A model generated the notes under the pieces. It worked only from the letters and a program-made list of their open reading frames with translations, had not been told where the DNA came from and did not search any database. DNA of 64,000 nucleotides from contig JAHLWZ010000359.1 in NCBI GenBank assembly GCA_020536535.1, positions 33,032 to 97,031 of the forward strand, read 5' to 3'. This document shows, one piece after another, positions 24,145 through 34,100 of this stretch (its first letter is position 1; each line of letters begins with the position of its first letter). Both the position numbers and the translations under genes were made by a program. This stretch comes from Pelomyxa schiedti. Taxonomy: Eukaryota; Evosea; Pelobiontida; Pelomyxidae.

Positions 24145-24531
24145 TTAATGATCATCATAAATCTGTTTTCTGCAAAAAAAAATTTTCGTGTTCTTCTCAG
24201 TTGAAGTGTCAGTTACTTCGGTGGGTGAGCGCCTCGTGCAACAAGTATTCAGTCTGGTGGTTTTTGTGCTGAATGAATGCAATCCAAAAAAGCCCGGTGT
24301 AGATGGAGGAGCCCTGTGCGCTGGCTGCAGTGTTTCCTTTGGAGTCGACGTACTGGGTCCCTGTGGTTTCTGCCAACCGGTGGAGTGATTGGAGTCGAGC
24401 CATGGCGCTTGGGTGATTGGCTTTTGGGTCAGATGTCCAGCCACTACAGCATATGAAGAGAATCGGAGAAAAACGTAGTCGATGAGGCTCTGTGTTGGTT
24501 GAGTGCCGCGTTGCGCTGCCCTCGTTGCCAT
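24145..24531 (-). CDS. Weak ORF, possible small protein
   Basis: ATG 24531 opens an uninterrupted 128-codon frame (MATRAAQRGTQPTQSLIDYV start). A second frame over the same DNA starts at an internal ATG and looks more protein-like: it reads MARLQSLHRLAETTGTQYVD and later GSSIYTGLFWIAFIQHKN before stopping at 24209. I could not find a splice that connects the two. It ends just upstream of the VWA-GTPase start. It could be a small membrane protein or chance. Confidence 0.3.
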   Translation of the reverse strand: MATRAAQRGTQPTQSLIDYVFLRFSSYAVVAGHLTQKPITQAPWLDSNHSTGWQKPQGPSTSTPKETLQPAHRAPPSTPGFFGLHSFSTKTTRLNTCCTRRSPTEVTDTSTEKNTKIFFCRKQIYDDH

Positions 24532-24578
24532 TATGGGTCACCTCCCCCGATGTTCGCGTCCTGCGCGAGTGCGGCGGT

Positions 24579-24975
24579 ATGCGAGCTTCCCATAAGAGAG
24601 AGTTCAAAGGACCACTTTCAATCGGAACACCAGTTTTCCCGGATCAGGTGGCAGTGTGCACAAGACCTTGCGGGGTTCATAGAAAAGGCTATTTGACACA
24701 CCGACAAAATCTCATTGCAATAGCGACCAAAAACCTTTGTCACCACGTTCCAGTCTCTCTCATCTCTGGTTGGAGAGCACTTAATTACTCGTAGTGTCAG
24801 ATAGCTGGCCGACGACTCTGATACATGGCCAGTATCGAGAGAGTGTACACTCAAGCACGGTGACATAGTTGAATGGCACCCTCAAGATGAGCTGTCCAAG
24901 CTAGGAAGTGAAAGAGCTAGAACGCCAGGGAGAAGCATTGAATCTGTTTCCTCTCAGGAGGTTCCTCCAAAGTGA
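24579..24975 (+). CDS. Small unknown protein, about 92 residues
   Basis: Three exons can be joined in frame: MRASHKREFKGPLSIGTPVF from ATG 24579, then RPKTFVTTFQSLSSLL, then ADDSDTWPVSRECTLKHGD with continuation VEWHPQDELSKLGSE and a Ser/Pro-rich end (SSQEVPPK) at TGA 24973-24975. Both introns have GT-AG ends (GTGGCAG...CAATAG and GTTGGAG...AGATAG). The family is not recognised. The start is only 47 bp from the divergent ATG at 24531. Confidence 0.45.
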
Positions 24976-25300
24976 TTCACCACTGTTTTGACCCAGTTCC
25001 AGTCACGAAAACCACAAGAAAAAGAGCCAGAACTACCTTCAGTTCCTCCTTTCGGCAAGTCCACAACGTAGAAACCGAAGACTTGGCAGAACAGCGGGGA
25101 AATTTTGGTTTAGGGCAGTTTTCTTCTTTCCTTTTTCTTCAAAACCACGTCAAGGAAAAAGGCATTTCCCGGTCGTTTTCCATACCCCGGTTCTTCTCAT
25201 AGCGACTCCCCCTTTTTAAACGGTCAAAAAACAATCAGTACCACAAGAAAAAAAAAAAGCGAACCAATCAAGAGCAACAAAGCGAAATAAAATAACACTC
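24976..25300. other. Intergenic, no gene seen
   Basis: Spacer between the small unknown gene and the Hcp gene. It contains an A12 run near 25247 and no supported coding segment; it is presumably the 3' region of the first gene and the promoter of Hcp. Confidence 0.45.
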
Positions 25301-27491
25301 ATGGCAGCATCCACAGAAATCGAGAATGGTACACAACTTTACGTTTCCACACTGTGGCCTTACTTTACCAGTTCCCATGTTCTGCTTCCAATGCGAACAA
25401 ACAGTCAAGGCCGAAGCTTGTACAGTCCGAGGCGTATGCACCAAGTGTGTTTTTTTTTTTTGGAGTTCGCCACCTCCTTTTTGCTCATTTAAATTTACAG
25501 GGATCCTCAATTGGCCGCTCTAGAGGACCATTTGATGTGGGGGCTCCAGTCTCTGTCTGTGCATGCTCAGGTCGCTCTAGATGCAAATATTGCTCTGCCT
25601 GCAAACTTTTACAAGTTCGTAGCCAAGGTTAGCTTTCCATCTCTCCCCGAGTTAATGGGGCTTACTCTTGAATAGGGCTTGTTTGCTACTCTGACTAATG
25701 TGAACTTCTCGTGCGAAGATATTGCCTCTTTCATTCGCGAGTGTGTTGCTCTTAGGGACGTAATCAAGGGAGCTAATCCACCTCCAGCACAGCCACTTCC
25801 TGGTATTTTCCCCTTTTTTGTGGTTTATTCCTTTCTCTTACATTTCATTAAACCTAGCTGTTGCTGCTTGGGCACCCGGAACAACAATTCCCGAGTTGGT
25901 TACCGAAGCTAGAGCGTACTTGATCCCTAAGCGCTTTGCTAGACTTGGAAAGGGTGAGATTTCCTCTGTTTAGTATTTTTCTCTCATTTATTGAAGATCG
26001 AGTGTGTTTGCAAGAACTTCTTATGTACGGCCTCAAGGGAGTTGCTGCTTACTACTTCCACGCTCTAGTTCTTTCGATGGCCAATGACGATATTGGCAAG
26101 TTCTGTGTTAAAGCTCTTGCTTTCGTGGTATGAGTATTTTTTTGACTCTATAGTACCTAACTATGATAGCACAAGGAAGAACCCACAATAGATGAACTCC
26201 TGGGGATGTGCCTTGAATGCGGAAAAAGTACTTTTTCCTGTCCAATTTCATCACTGATGGAGTATAGTTAACCTTGCGGCTATGGAGCTCCTGGACAAGG
26301 CCAACACAACGCACTATGGCAACCCCGAGCCAACTCAGGTTCTCTGGGCTAAGACTCCTCAGGCTGCCAAAGTCGGGAAGGCAATCCTCGTCTCAGGACA
26401 TGACTTGCTGGAACTGGAGGAACTCCTCAAGGCTACTGAGGGCAAAGGCATCAACGTGTGGACTCATGGAGAGATGCTCCCGTGCAATGCATACCCTCTT
26501 CTCAAGAAGTTCCCACATCTTGCTGGTCACTATGGAACAGCATGGCAGAATCAGAAACGAGAGTTCGAGGCATTCCCTGGTCCTATCTTTATGACCACCA
26601 ACTGCTATATCCCAGCTCCTCCATCGTAAGTGCAACATCTTGGTATTCCACTTTCTCACATTAATATAGATACGTTCACCGAGTATTTGCAGCTACACCC
26701 GTCGGCGGTGTTGATGTAAAGCAGCGTGAGAACTTCGAGGCGATGATTCAATCCGCTCTAGAGATGCCAGGATTCCTGGAGCCCACTGAGCCCCTCTCTC
26801 ACCTTACTATCGGGTTCGCACACAACACTGTTCTTGGTGTTGCCGGAACAGTCATTGACGCAGTCAAGAGCGGTGCCTTGCGACGTATCTTCCTTATTGG
26901 TGGCTGTGATGGATTTGAAAAGGAGCGCAACTATTACACAGAGGTGACTCTCCCCTCTTTTTGTAGCTTTCTCCGTCTCATTGTATTTCTAGTTTGCCGA
27001 GAAAGTTCCAGCTGACTGCTTGATTCTTACCTTGGCCTGTGGCAAATTCAAAATTAACATGAGAGATTACGGGACACTCGGTGGACTGCCCAGATTGTTG
27101 GATATGGGACAGTGCAATGATGCCTACTCGGCCATCAAGGTGGCTGTGGCACTTGCAGGCGCATTCAACACTGACGTCAACTCTCTGCCGCTTTCCATGA
27201 TTCTCTCTTGGTTTTTTCCTCCTCCAATCTCAATATCCCCACACTAATGCCCACCCAAGGTTTGAACAAAAGGCTGTTGCCATTCTTCTCACCCTGCTAT
27301 CTTTGGGAATCAAGAACATCTATGTGGGACCTCGCGTGCCAGCATTTTTCACAGTAAGAGCCTCCCCAATGTATATAACTGTCCTAACCACGCAACAGCC
27401 AACAATTCTGGGTGTTTTGGTGGAGAAATTCTCTCTTCACGTAGTTGGGAATCCCGACGATGACCTCAGGACCATTCTCGGAACACACTGA
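25301..27491 (+). CDS. hcp: Hybrid-cluster protein (Hcp/prismane; hydroxylamine reductase)
   Basis: An Fe-S-oxo protein of anaerobes that reduces hydroxylamine and/or handles NO and peroxide stress. Exon 1 (MAASTEIEN) joins [19 protein letters not shown], giving an N-terminal Cx2Cx8Cx5C cluster motif of the class I/III type. Hybrid-cluster ligand segments follow: [13 protein letters not shown] (His/Glu), [20 protein letters not shown] (the persulfide Cys region), LACGKFK and [11 protein letters not shown]. The last exons read [15 protein letters not shown] and end [16 protein letters not shown]. All expected ligand positions appear present, so the enzyme is probably active. About ten introns of 40-60 nt show that the gene is settled in this nucleus, although the family is mainly prokaryotic. 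No obvious mitochondrial or hydrogenosomal presequence is seen; MAASTEIEN is short and not basic. Confidence 0.93.
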
Positions 27492-27659
27492 GTCCCCAAT
27501 TGGCAGGCTAATTGGCCAACAACAATGTGCCCGTAATAGAAAGAAAAGAAAAAAAGGCTCTGTGGCCCTTGAGTTGTCATACGAAACGTCTCTTTATTTT
27601 TTTTTCTCTGGACCAGACCATTTCTACAATTTGGATCTTGAAAGAGGGAGTTGGGCTGT

Positions 27660-29401
27660 ATGAGTGGACCGAGCCGAGGCATTTCTTGTTTCTCGTTTGT
27701 GAGTGGTCTGGGTGTGGGCGCTGCGGCAGTGGCTGTTGGGTGTTGGTTGTATCGCCGCCGGAAGACCGACAACGCCGCGACACCCCTTGGCGACATCAGC
27801 TCTTCGTCGCGTCTCTCGAGAGAAGATCTCCCGCCTGAAATGACTCCTCTGTCGCACTCTGTTGGTTTTGTGAAGGAGATCTCTGGGAGCGACGGGGCGG
27901 TGGCGTTGAGCTTGCGTGACAGGGTAGAGGGAATGTTCCTCACGATGGCCGTTGGCGATGCTTTGGGAATACCGTTCGAAACTATGACGCAGGAACAAGT
28001 GGCCCGAATTCTGGGTGACAGCAATTACCCTGCTTACTTCCCGCCCTCTCTGAACAAACTAGTTCCTCCTGATCACCCAAAAGGTATGATTTGCTTTTAT
28101 TGTTGGCAAGTTCCACTGCAGTTGTTCTCCCTTCATCACAAGAACAACATCAGTGAGCAACTGCAGTTTGCTGTGGTAGTGTCCTACAAACCTTTGTTTT
28201 AAATGGACCATTTCTTTCCAGGCTGTTGGACAGATGATACTCAGGTTCTTCCCTTTTTTCTTATCCTTCTACTAACTTGTTAATAGTTGAGCATGGCCAT
28301 GGGACGCGGTATTATTCACTCTGTGAGAAACCTTGGAGTGTGTACATTGCATGAATGTTCGATCCATTAGTGACTTCTTCACAAAGCAAATTAGAGTTGT
28401 CATGCATTCAATAGTGAACGAGCACGTAACAGAGTGGTTCAAATCGACTGCGGGATGGGGTGGAACAAAGGACTCTGTTCAAGCAATAGCAGAAGGAAAT
28501 GTCACTTGGAAACAATCAGGTTTTCTTATTAATTATGAGTTGCAACTTACCTGAGAAAAGGAAGACCCAGTGCTGTTGGCAATGGCATCTTAATGAAATT
28601 GGCTCCTCTGGCATTGTATTACCACTTTGTCCCAGATGCAACCTTGTCGAGGCAACACAAAATTGAGGATGTGATGGTACTGTTCCATCTCTCGGTTAAA
28701 CGATCTAAGTCCGGCAAGACTCTTAGCAGGGTGACACATCCCGGACCCGTACCATTGTACACAGCCTGCTTTCATTATGTATTTTTAGATGATATATTCA
28801 GGTTTGCTAGAAAAACCGTGAAGTCATGAAACCACTTACTGTTGAACACAAGTCAATCCCCTGCAAGCTTGTTAAAACAGCAAAAGCGTGCCGAACTTCT
28901 GCGTGGTCTCATCCCTGAGGCTGAATATTTTGAACGTGAAATGCTTCCCCCTAATGTGCTTGGTTTGCTGTCCTACCCACAACCAAGTCCAATATAATTC
29001 CACAGAAAGGAACTTGTCATCGAGAATCAAAGCCCTGCTTCAATGTGAATCTTCATACCACCCATGGCCCACAACAGAGGAGATCCTTTCAATTTCCGGT
29101 GGTGCCACTTTCCAAGCTATAGACTCTTTAACTGCTGTGTGTGGCTTGTTTCTCCAGGTAACATCGCACATACTTGCCATGGTTAACTTTTTACCAGGAG
29201 CCATTTGGCTTTGACACTGTGGTGCGTGCAACCAAAATGGGAGGCGACACAGACTCCAATGCGGCCATCATTGGCACCATCGTGGGTTATATCTTGGGAC
29301 CTCAGTGCATACCCAGGCACCTTCTTGATGGCCTGGCGTCACACTCCATTGTTGCTCAACACGCCACTGACTTTGCCAATTTACTCTCTGGGATGTTGTG
29401 A
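27660..29401 (+). CDS. ADP-ribosylglycohydrolase (ARH/DraG family), N-terminally membrane anchored
   Basis: Removes ADP-ribose from proteins or small molecules using two Mg2+ ions. ATG 27660 gives a short Ser/Arg leader, then a transmembrane helix (FVSGLGVGAAAVAVGCW) followed by LYRRRK, so the catalytic domain should face the cytosol or matrix. The enzyme domain begins RVEGMFLTMAVGDALGIPFE. The metal motif TDDT lies in CWTDDTQLSMAMGRG, and the second metal motif in KMGGDTDSNAAIIGTIVGY. The C-terminus has RHLLDGLASHSIVAQHATD. Metal ligands look intact. Several short introns are present; the exons between 28300 and 28900 are only partly resolved. Most family members are soluble, so the anchor is notable. 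Same strand and next to Hcp (about 170 bp). Confidence 0.85.
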
Positions 29402-29557
29402 TGACAAACCAATGTTCCCACTCTTGTTCCCTCCTTACAAGTCAAAAATACAGTTTCTACTTTCTTCCTCCGACCACAATTTTCAAAAAGAAAAACCGTA
29501 CCGCATGTTTGTGTGTCATTTGTAATAAGAATTCAACCATCAACACTTTGTTACCTG

Positions 29558-30895
29558 ATGTCAACCACCGATAGCAGACAACAACACCGTTTTGGCAAAG
29601 TGGTTGTTGTAGAACCCCCCTCGGATACACTGCACGATGCAGGGACCCATAATTCTCATTCGTGGCCGTGTCTCACGGCCAGGGAGCAGGTGGGGGTGTT
29701 GGCTGCTGGCGCCCACCCGCGCTGTGGTGCCTGTTGCGCATTGTTGGTACCTATTTTGGCGATTATGGGAGGATGTGGCGACGGCGCAGGAGGGGAATTT
29801 GACAGCACGTTGGTGCTGAGGGTGCTGTGGAATTGGATTATGGGACATTCCAGGTTCTACTGCATCAGGTTCCACACCACTGGCTCTCATGTGGTTATGA
29901 TGACTTTTGGTGTGTCACCACTACTGCTGACACTTACACATAAAATGAAGTGGTGGGTTGACAGGGCCACTGAGTCATTAATGGGGGCTACTCAGCATTA
30001 CTTGATGGTTCAAAGAGGCCCACTGTGCTTTCTGCAGGACGTTGTGACAGGCCAAAGGGTGCCGTTCTGGACAAAGAAGAAACACTCCTGGAATGCCTGC
30101 TTGAACTCTAAGTGGTTTGCTTGCTGTGACCGGTCGTCAAGAAAGAAACTCCTTCTAATCGAGCTTCCAAAGCTGTACCCAATGGGTTCAACTTCCCTTG
30201 AACGGCAGACAACCGTTGTGCCACTGAGTGTTTGCAGCAGGAAGAAGCACTGCCAGCTGTCACTTGGCAGCTACAACGATAATCATCTCTTGATTTGCTT
30301 CGGAAATCACCTTTTCTTTTCGACCGATTGTGAGTTTCTTCTTGTGGACCTGGTGCAAACCACTCGCACCAAAACCCTTGCAGTTCTGAGCCTAACTGTT
30401 CCTCTATGTGCTGGCCTGTGCCTTCCTAACCTTGACCCAATTGTCTGGGGTGATCAATGTGTATTGGCCAATCCAAGAACCGGGGGTTCTCGCTCTATTA
30501 TTGTGATGTCAGAGGGTGCTGACTTCGCCATTAGCATTGAGGAAGCAACAGGAAAAATTCAACCCATCCAATCCCATATGATTGGGGTTGGGGACGATGA
30601 CTCTAGGTCATTGTCACTTCTCAGCCAGTCACAGTTCTGCATAACCACCGAAAAAGCGGAGGATTCCTACGAAGTGTGGGATGTCAATGACACAGCCAGG
30701 CCCATCAGGACACCAGGGTTCCGCGAAGGGTGCACGGCGGCTCACGCATTTGTTGAAGGTGGACTGCTGTTCCATATGAGCGAATCACTCACGGAAATGC
30801 ACGTGACTGAGGAGTCCTCTGGTGCCCCGGTCATTGCTTTCAAGTTACTCGAACGACTGAAGGAAGTCACTAAACATTTCTCCTTTCACCCATGA
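29558..30895 (+). CDS. Intronless beta-propeller-like family protein, member A
   Basis: A single uninterrupted frame of about 445 codons from ATG 29558. I do not recognise a named family, but it is clearly related to the gene at 38313-39536. Shared points are an N-terminal AREQVGVLAAGAHPRCGA segment (CREQFAALLA..RCGA in B), MMTFGVSPLLLTLTH (VSFGVSPIMMGITH), LLVDLVQTTRTKTLAVLS (LVDVAQTHKTNTLVVVS) and YEVWDVNDTARPIR (FQLWDCNNTTHPLR). The repeated short beta strands and the WDxN-T-P-R unit suggest a degenerate propeller. There is no signal peptide. Being intronless in an intron-dense neighbourhood suggests retroposition or a recently expanded lineage-specific family. Confidence 0.75.
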   Translation: MSTTDSRQQHRFGKVVVVEPPSDTLHDAGTHNSHSWPCLTAREQVGVLAAGAHPRCGACCALLVPILAIMGGCGDGAGGEFDSTLVLRVLWNWIMGHSRFYCIRFHTTGSHVVMMTFGVSPLLLTLTHKMKWWVDRATESLMGATQHYLMVQRGPLCFLQDVVTGQRVPFWTKKKHSWNACLNSKWFACCDRSSRKKLLLIELPKLYPMGSTSLERQTTVVPLSVCSRKKHCQLSLGSYNDNHLLICFGNHLFFSTDCEFLLVDLVQTTRTKTLAVLSLTVPLCAGLCLPNLDPIVWGDQCVLANPRTGGSRSIIVMSEGADFAISIEEATGKIQPIQSHMIGVGDDDSRSLSLLSQSQFCITTEKAEDSYEVWDVNDTARPIRTPGFREGCTAAHAFVEGGLLFHMSESLTEMHVTEESSGAPVIAFKLLERLKEVTKHFSFHP

Positions 30896-31115
30896 AACTC
30901 CATTGTGCCCCCTGAAGCAAGCCGGCAACCCCACAAAGTGCCCTCTGATCTTGACTGTCTGGAACCTCAACGATCTCGCCAATTTTTCAGTTTCGGCATG
31001 CGGTGTCTCCATTTCCCTCTAATTGAAATTTATCGAATAGTGCGATGTATTGTACTCCACTGTGTAGTATAAACGTAGTTATCCTATAATTTTACTTGTT
31101 TTCATTGTTTTTACA

Positions 31116-34100
31116 TTAGTGGCGGGATGGTTGTGATCGCGAACTTGGAGGTGAGTTTGGAGGTGTTGAGTGTGCTGTACAGTTAGTGTCACAGTGCGGG
31201 CATACAAATTGGCGGGATTCATCAGAGGGAGGGGTGAATAACAACAACGGTGGGATCAGCAAGGTTGCTGTAAGTTGGGCCTCAACCTCCGCTTTCTTGT
31301 ATATCTTTTCAGAGATGCGCCGGGACTTGGGCATAAGGCTATTTTTGCCTCCAAGAAGTATGACTGTGGCTGCTCCGGCAACACCAATGGCTGGCCGAAT
31401 GACAACACCAGGAACTTTGTGTACAAGTGCCCAGGGTCCCATCTGCGGAAGCAAAATTACTTGTGGGTAAGTGGGTTTGGTTGGGTAGTACTATGACTCC
31501 TGTGTTGCTTATTTCTTGAAACAACTCAACAGTAATGCCGCTGAAACCAGAACAAACGCCATCCACAATTTCTCCAGCCCCTCGTACAAGGCCTGTGCAA
31601 TGTCAATAGTTGGTTTTTTCTTTTTGTTGTTTCTTTTTTACCTTCGGCTAAATTTTTTGGTTGATCGGCATAGATACTGTCCTTTTGTTCGTAGTCACTG
31701 CTTCCTACAATGCCGTGATCTATCCGGGTTAGTGCCCCATGAGCGGTTTTCGTTACCCTACAAGCTGTAGGCCAAATAAAGAGTGAAAGGATATCACAGA
31801 TACCCTGTAGCTGCGTTAATAACCCCAACTCCAACTCTGTTTACAATATTGCCGCGAGAGACCTAGAATGTTTTTAGAGACACAAGAGCGCTTTTCTGGG
31901 GTTGCATACTGTGTCTCTCTCCGTCAGGTTTGTTACATACTTCACTGGTTTCAAGGACCAGAAGAAGCCCAAGACCTATAACCTGGTGTTAGCAGGCACC
32001 CATACTTCCTGCTAGTATCATACTTCTGCGGTGGATAAACTGAACCAAGATTGACATATAGTGGAAACAACAACAGGTAAGATAGCATTCTACTAATTGT
32101 TATTGACTGTAATTGAGATCAAACCACTCACTGTTAACTTTATCTCCCTCAAAGTCAAACGAGCTTTTTGAAGAGGAAAAAGTTTTGCTGCCTCTACACC
32201 TGTTATTGAATGGTTGTTGTCAGGGTACGTGGATGTGTGTATCAGGTGTACCTTTTATCAGATGTTCTTTCACGTTAAATGGTCTATAATTTATTTCCAC
32301 TTCAACTTTCTTGATATGAAAAGTGGCTGGGAGAAAAGCAAGATGAACAATGAAAAAAACAAAGTAAAATTCTTCCAACCACAATATGTCTGAGGAGAAT
32401 CAACAGTGTAATCAATACTTTCACTACTTTCCACAAAAGGTTTCTTCTCTGGATCGAATGTCAAGAAGCACACAATAAATTCAAATGCTGCTTGATCAAC
32501 AAACAGCTTCAGAGGTGATACTTCAACCTTTTTGTTGGTAAGGGTAGCATAAATTGCGTGTAAGTAGAACCTCAATTCCCAGACTCATATTAGGATAAAC
32601 AAGAAGAGTTGTATGCGCTAGGTTTACATTCTCAGCTGCCGTAGCAAACATGGTCCTTTTTTAGTGAGGTAAAAACTACAGTAAGAGAAAACTAACTTCC
32701 ATGTTGACTTGCGCATATGATCTTCAATTGTGCACTTCACATCAGCTGTGACAGCAATTGCTGCAGATTCTGGTTTGGGGATCCCAGGCAATTGGTTGGA
32801 AGGCGCGGCAAAAGCTTTTGTGTTGCAGGAGACTCTGAGAGTAGTAACGTCGAGATTCACAAAAAGTGCGCTGACATTCCCTTTGCTACTCACTCGGACT
32901 TCGAGCAATGTTAGAGTGTTTGCGAGGGAGTAACTTACATATGTTTGCTAGAGGGAGGGAGTCATAAAAGTCATGGTATTCTTTGTATCGACAATAACTT
33001 AACAGTCGGACCTGGAGTGATAAACCACGCTTGCCGAGATCGAGTGCGATATCTCGGGTTACTGTACCATATGAACTGTCGGCTGTTTTATGGCCACTAC
33101 TACTCAAAGCAGATATATCATGCCAACTTTCTTCCTCATTTGTATCCTACAGTACAGTAAGAGTGTGAAATGACCTATATTGTGCCTACACAATAATTGT
33201 CAGTGATTACAAGTGGGGCTAGCACATTAGTGTCACTTAGTTGTGCAGCTGACGTTGTTTGAGGTGCAGTTGGTATTCCTGTAGAAGCCGTGACCGAGGG
33301 AGCCTGAAGTTTTCCTATGACTGGGGGTTTATTTGCAGGCAAGCTCTGCAATGGATTTGAGGGTACTGGTGCTGTAGAAGACGGTTTGGTGCTAATACTT
33401 TGAGTTGGGCCGATGTCTGTATAAGAAGAGATTATATCCACTGTAATTCCCGTTGTTTTTTTCTTTTCCCGACTGGAAATGATAAGGACCTGTTGGGAGA
33501 AGAAGAAAAACGCACATTACTGCAAAGTATTCAGCGACCTGACTGGCTAACTTCTGGAGCAGTAAATATTCATCAACGCAAAGCACTAACACCAATTTAC
33601 TGCCAAATTCTACAGTAACCTGAAGCCAGTGTTGGTAAACATAAACCTGGAAAATTGTTTTACCATCTTCAACGGAGCTGTGCCATTGCTGAATGCACAC
33701 GTGACTTCAAGTACGTTGTCACTTGGCGTCAAGTTATCAAAGTGCGCTTGAGCGTATAGATTCACAGTCCAGGGATTCACCTACACAATTTATCACTTCT
33801 TGCAGAAAGACAGAGGTTGGTGACCTCAGCAGACAGAAGCTGTGGGACAGTGGAAGTCAGCAGTTCACAGTCGGGGTATAAAACAGTTCTGCGTGTGCAC
33901 AACCATATGTGCTTCATTTGAAATTTTATGTTCCTCTGAGGTTGCTGGTCTCCTGGTGGCTGACACGGCTCACCCACAACCGTGATATCATGCAAGAAAA
34001 GGGCGGCAGTAAAAGGATGAGAAGAAGAGGAGCGTGCATGAAGAACAATCTGGTGTGTCTTCAGGACAAGGTTACTTGGAGAAATGGAGGCAGGGGCTGA

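Noticed and set aside
27437-28024. Minus-strand frame of 195 codons over the Hcp/ARH junction
   Set aside because: It covers the end of Hcp and the start of the ADP-ribosylglycohydrolase gene in antisense; both plus-strand genes have strong family matches.
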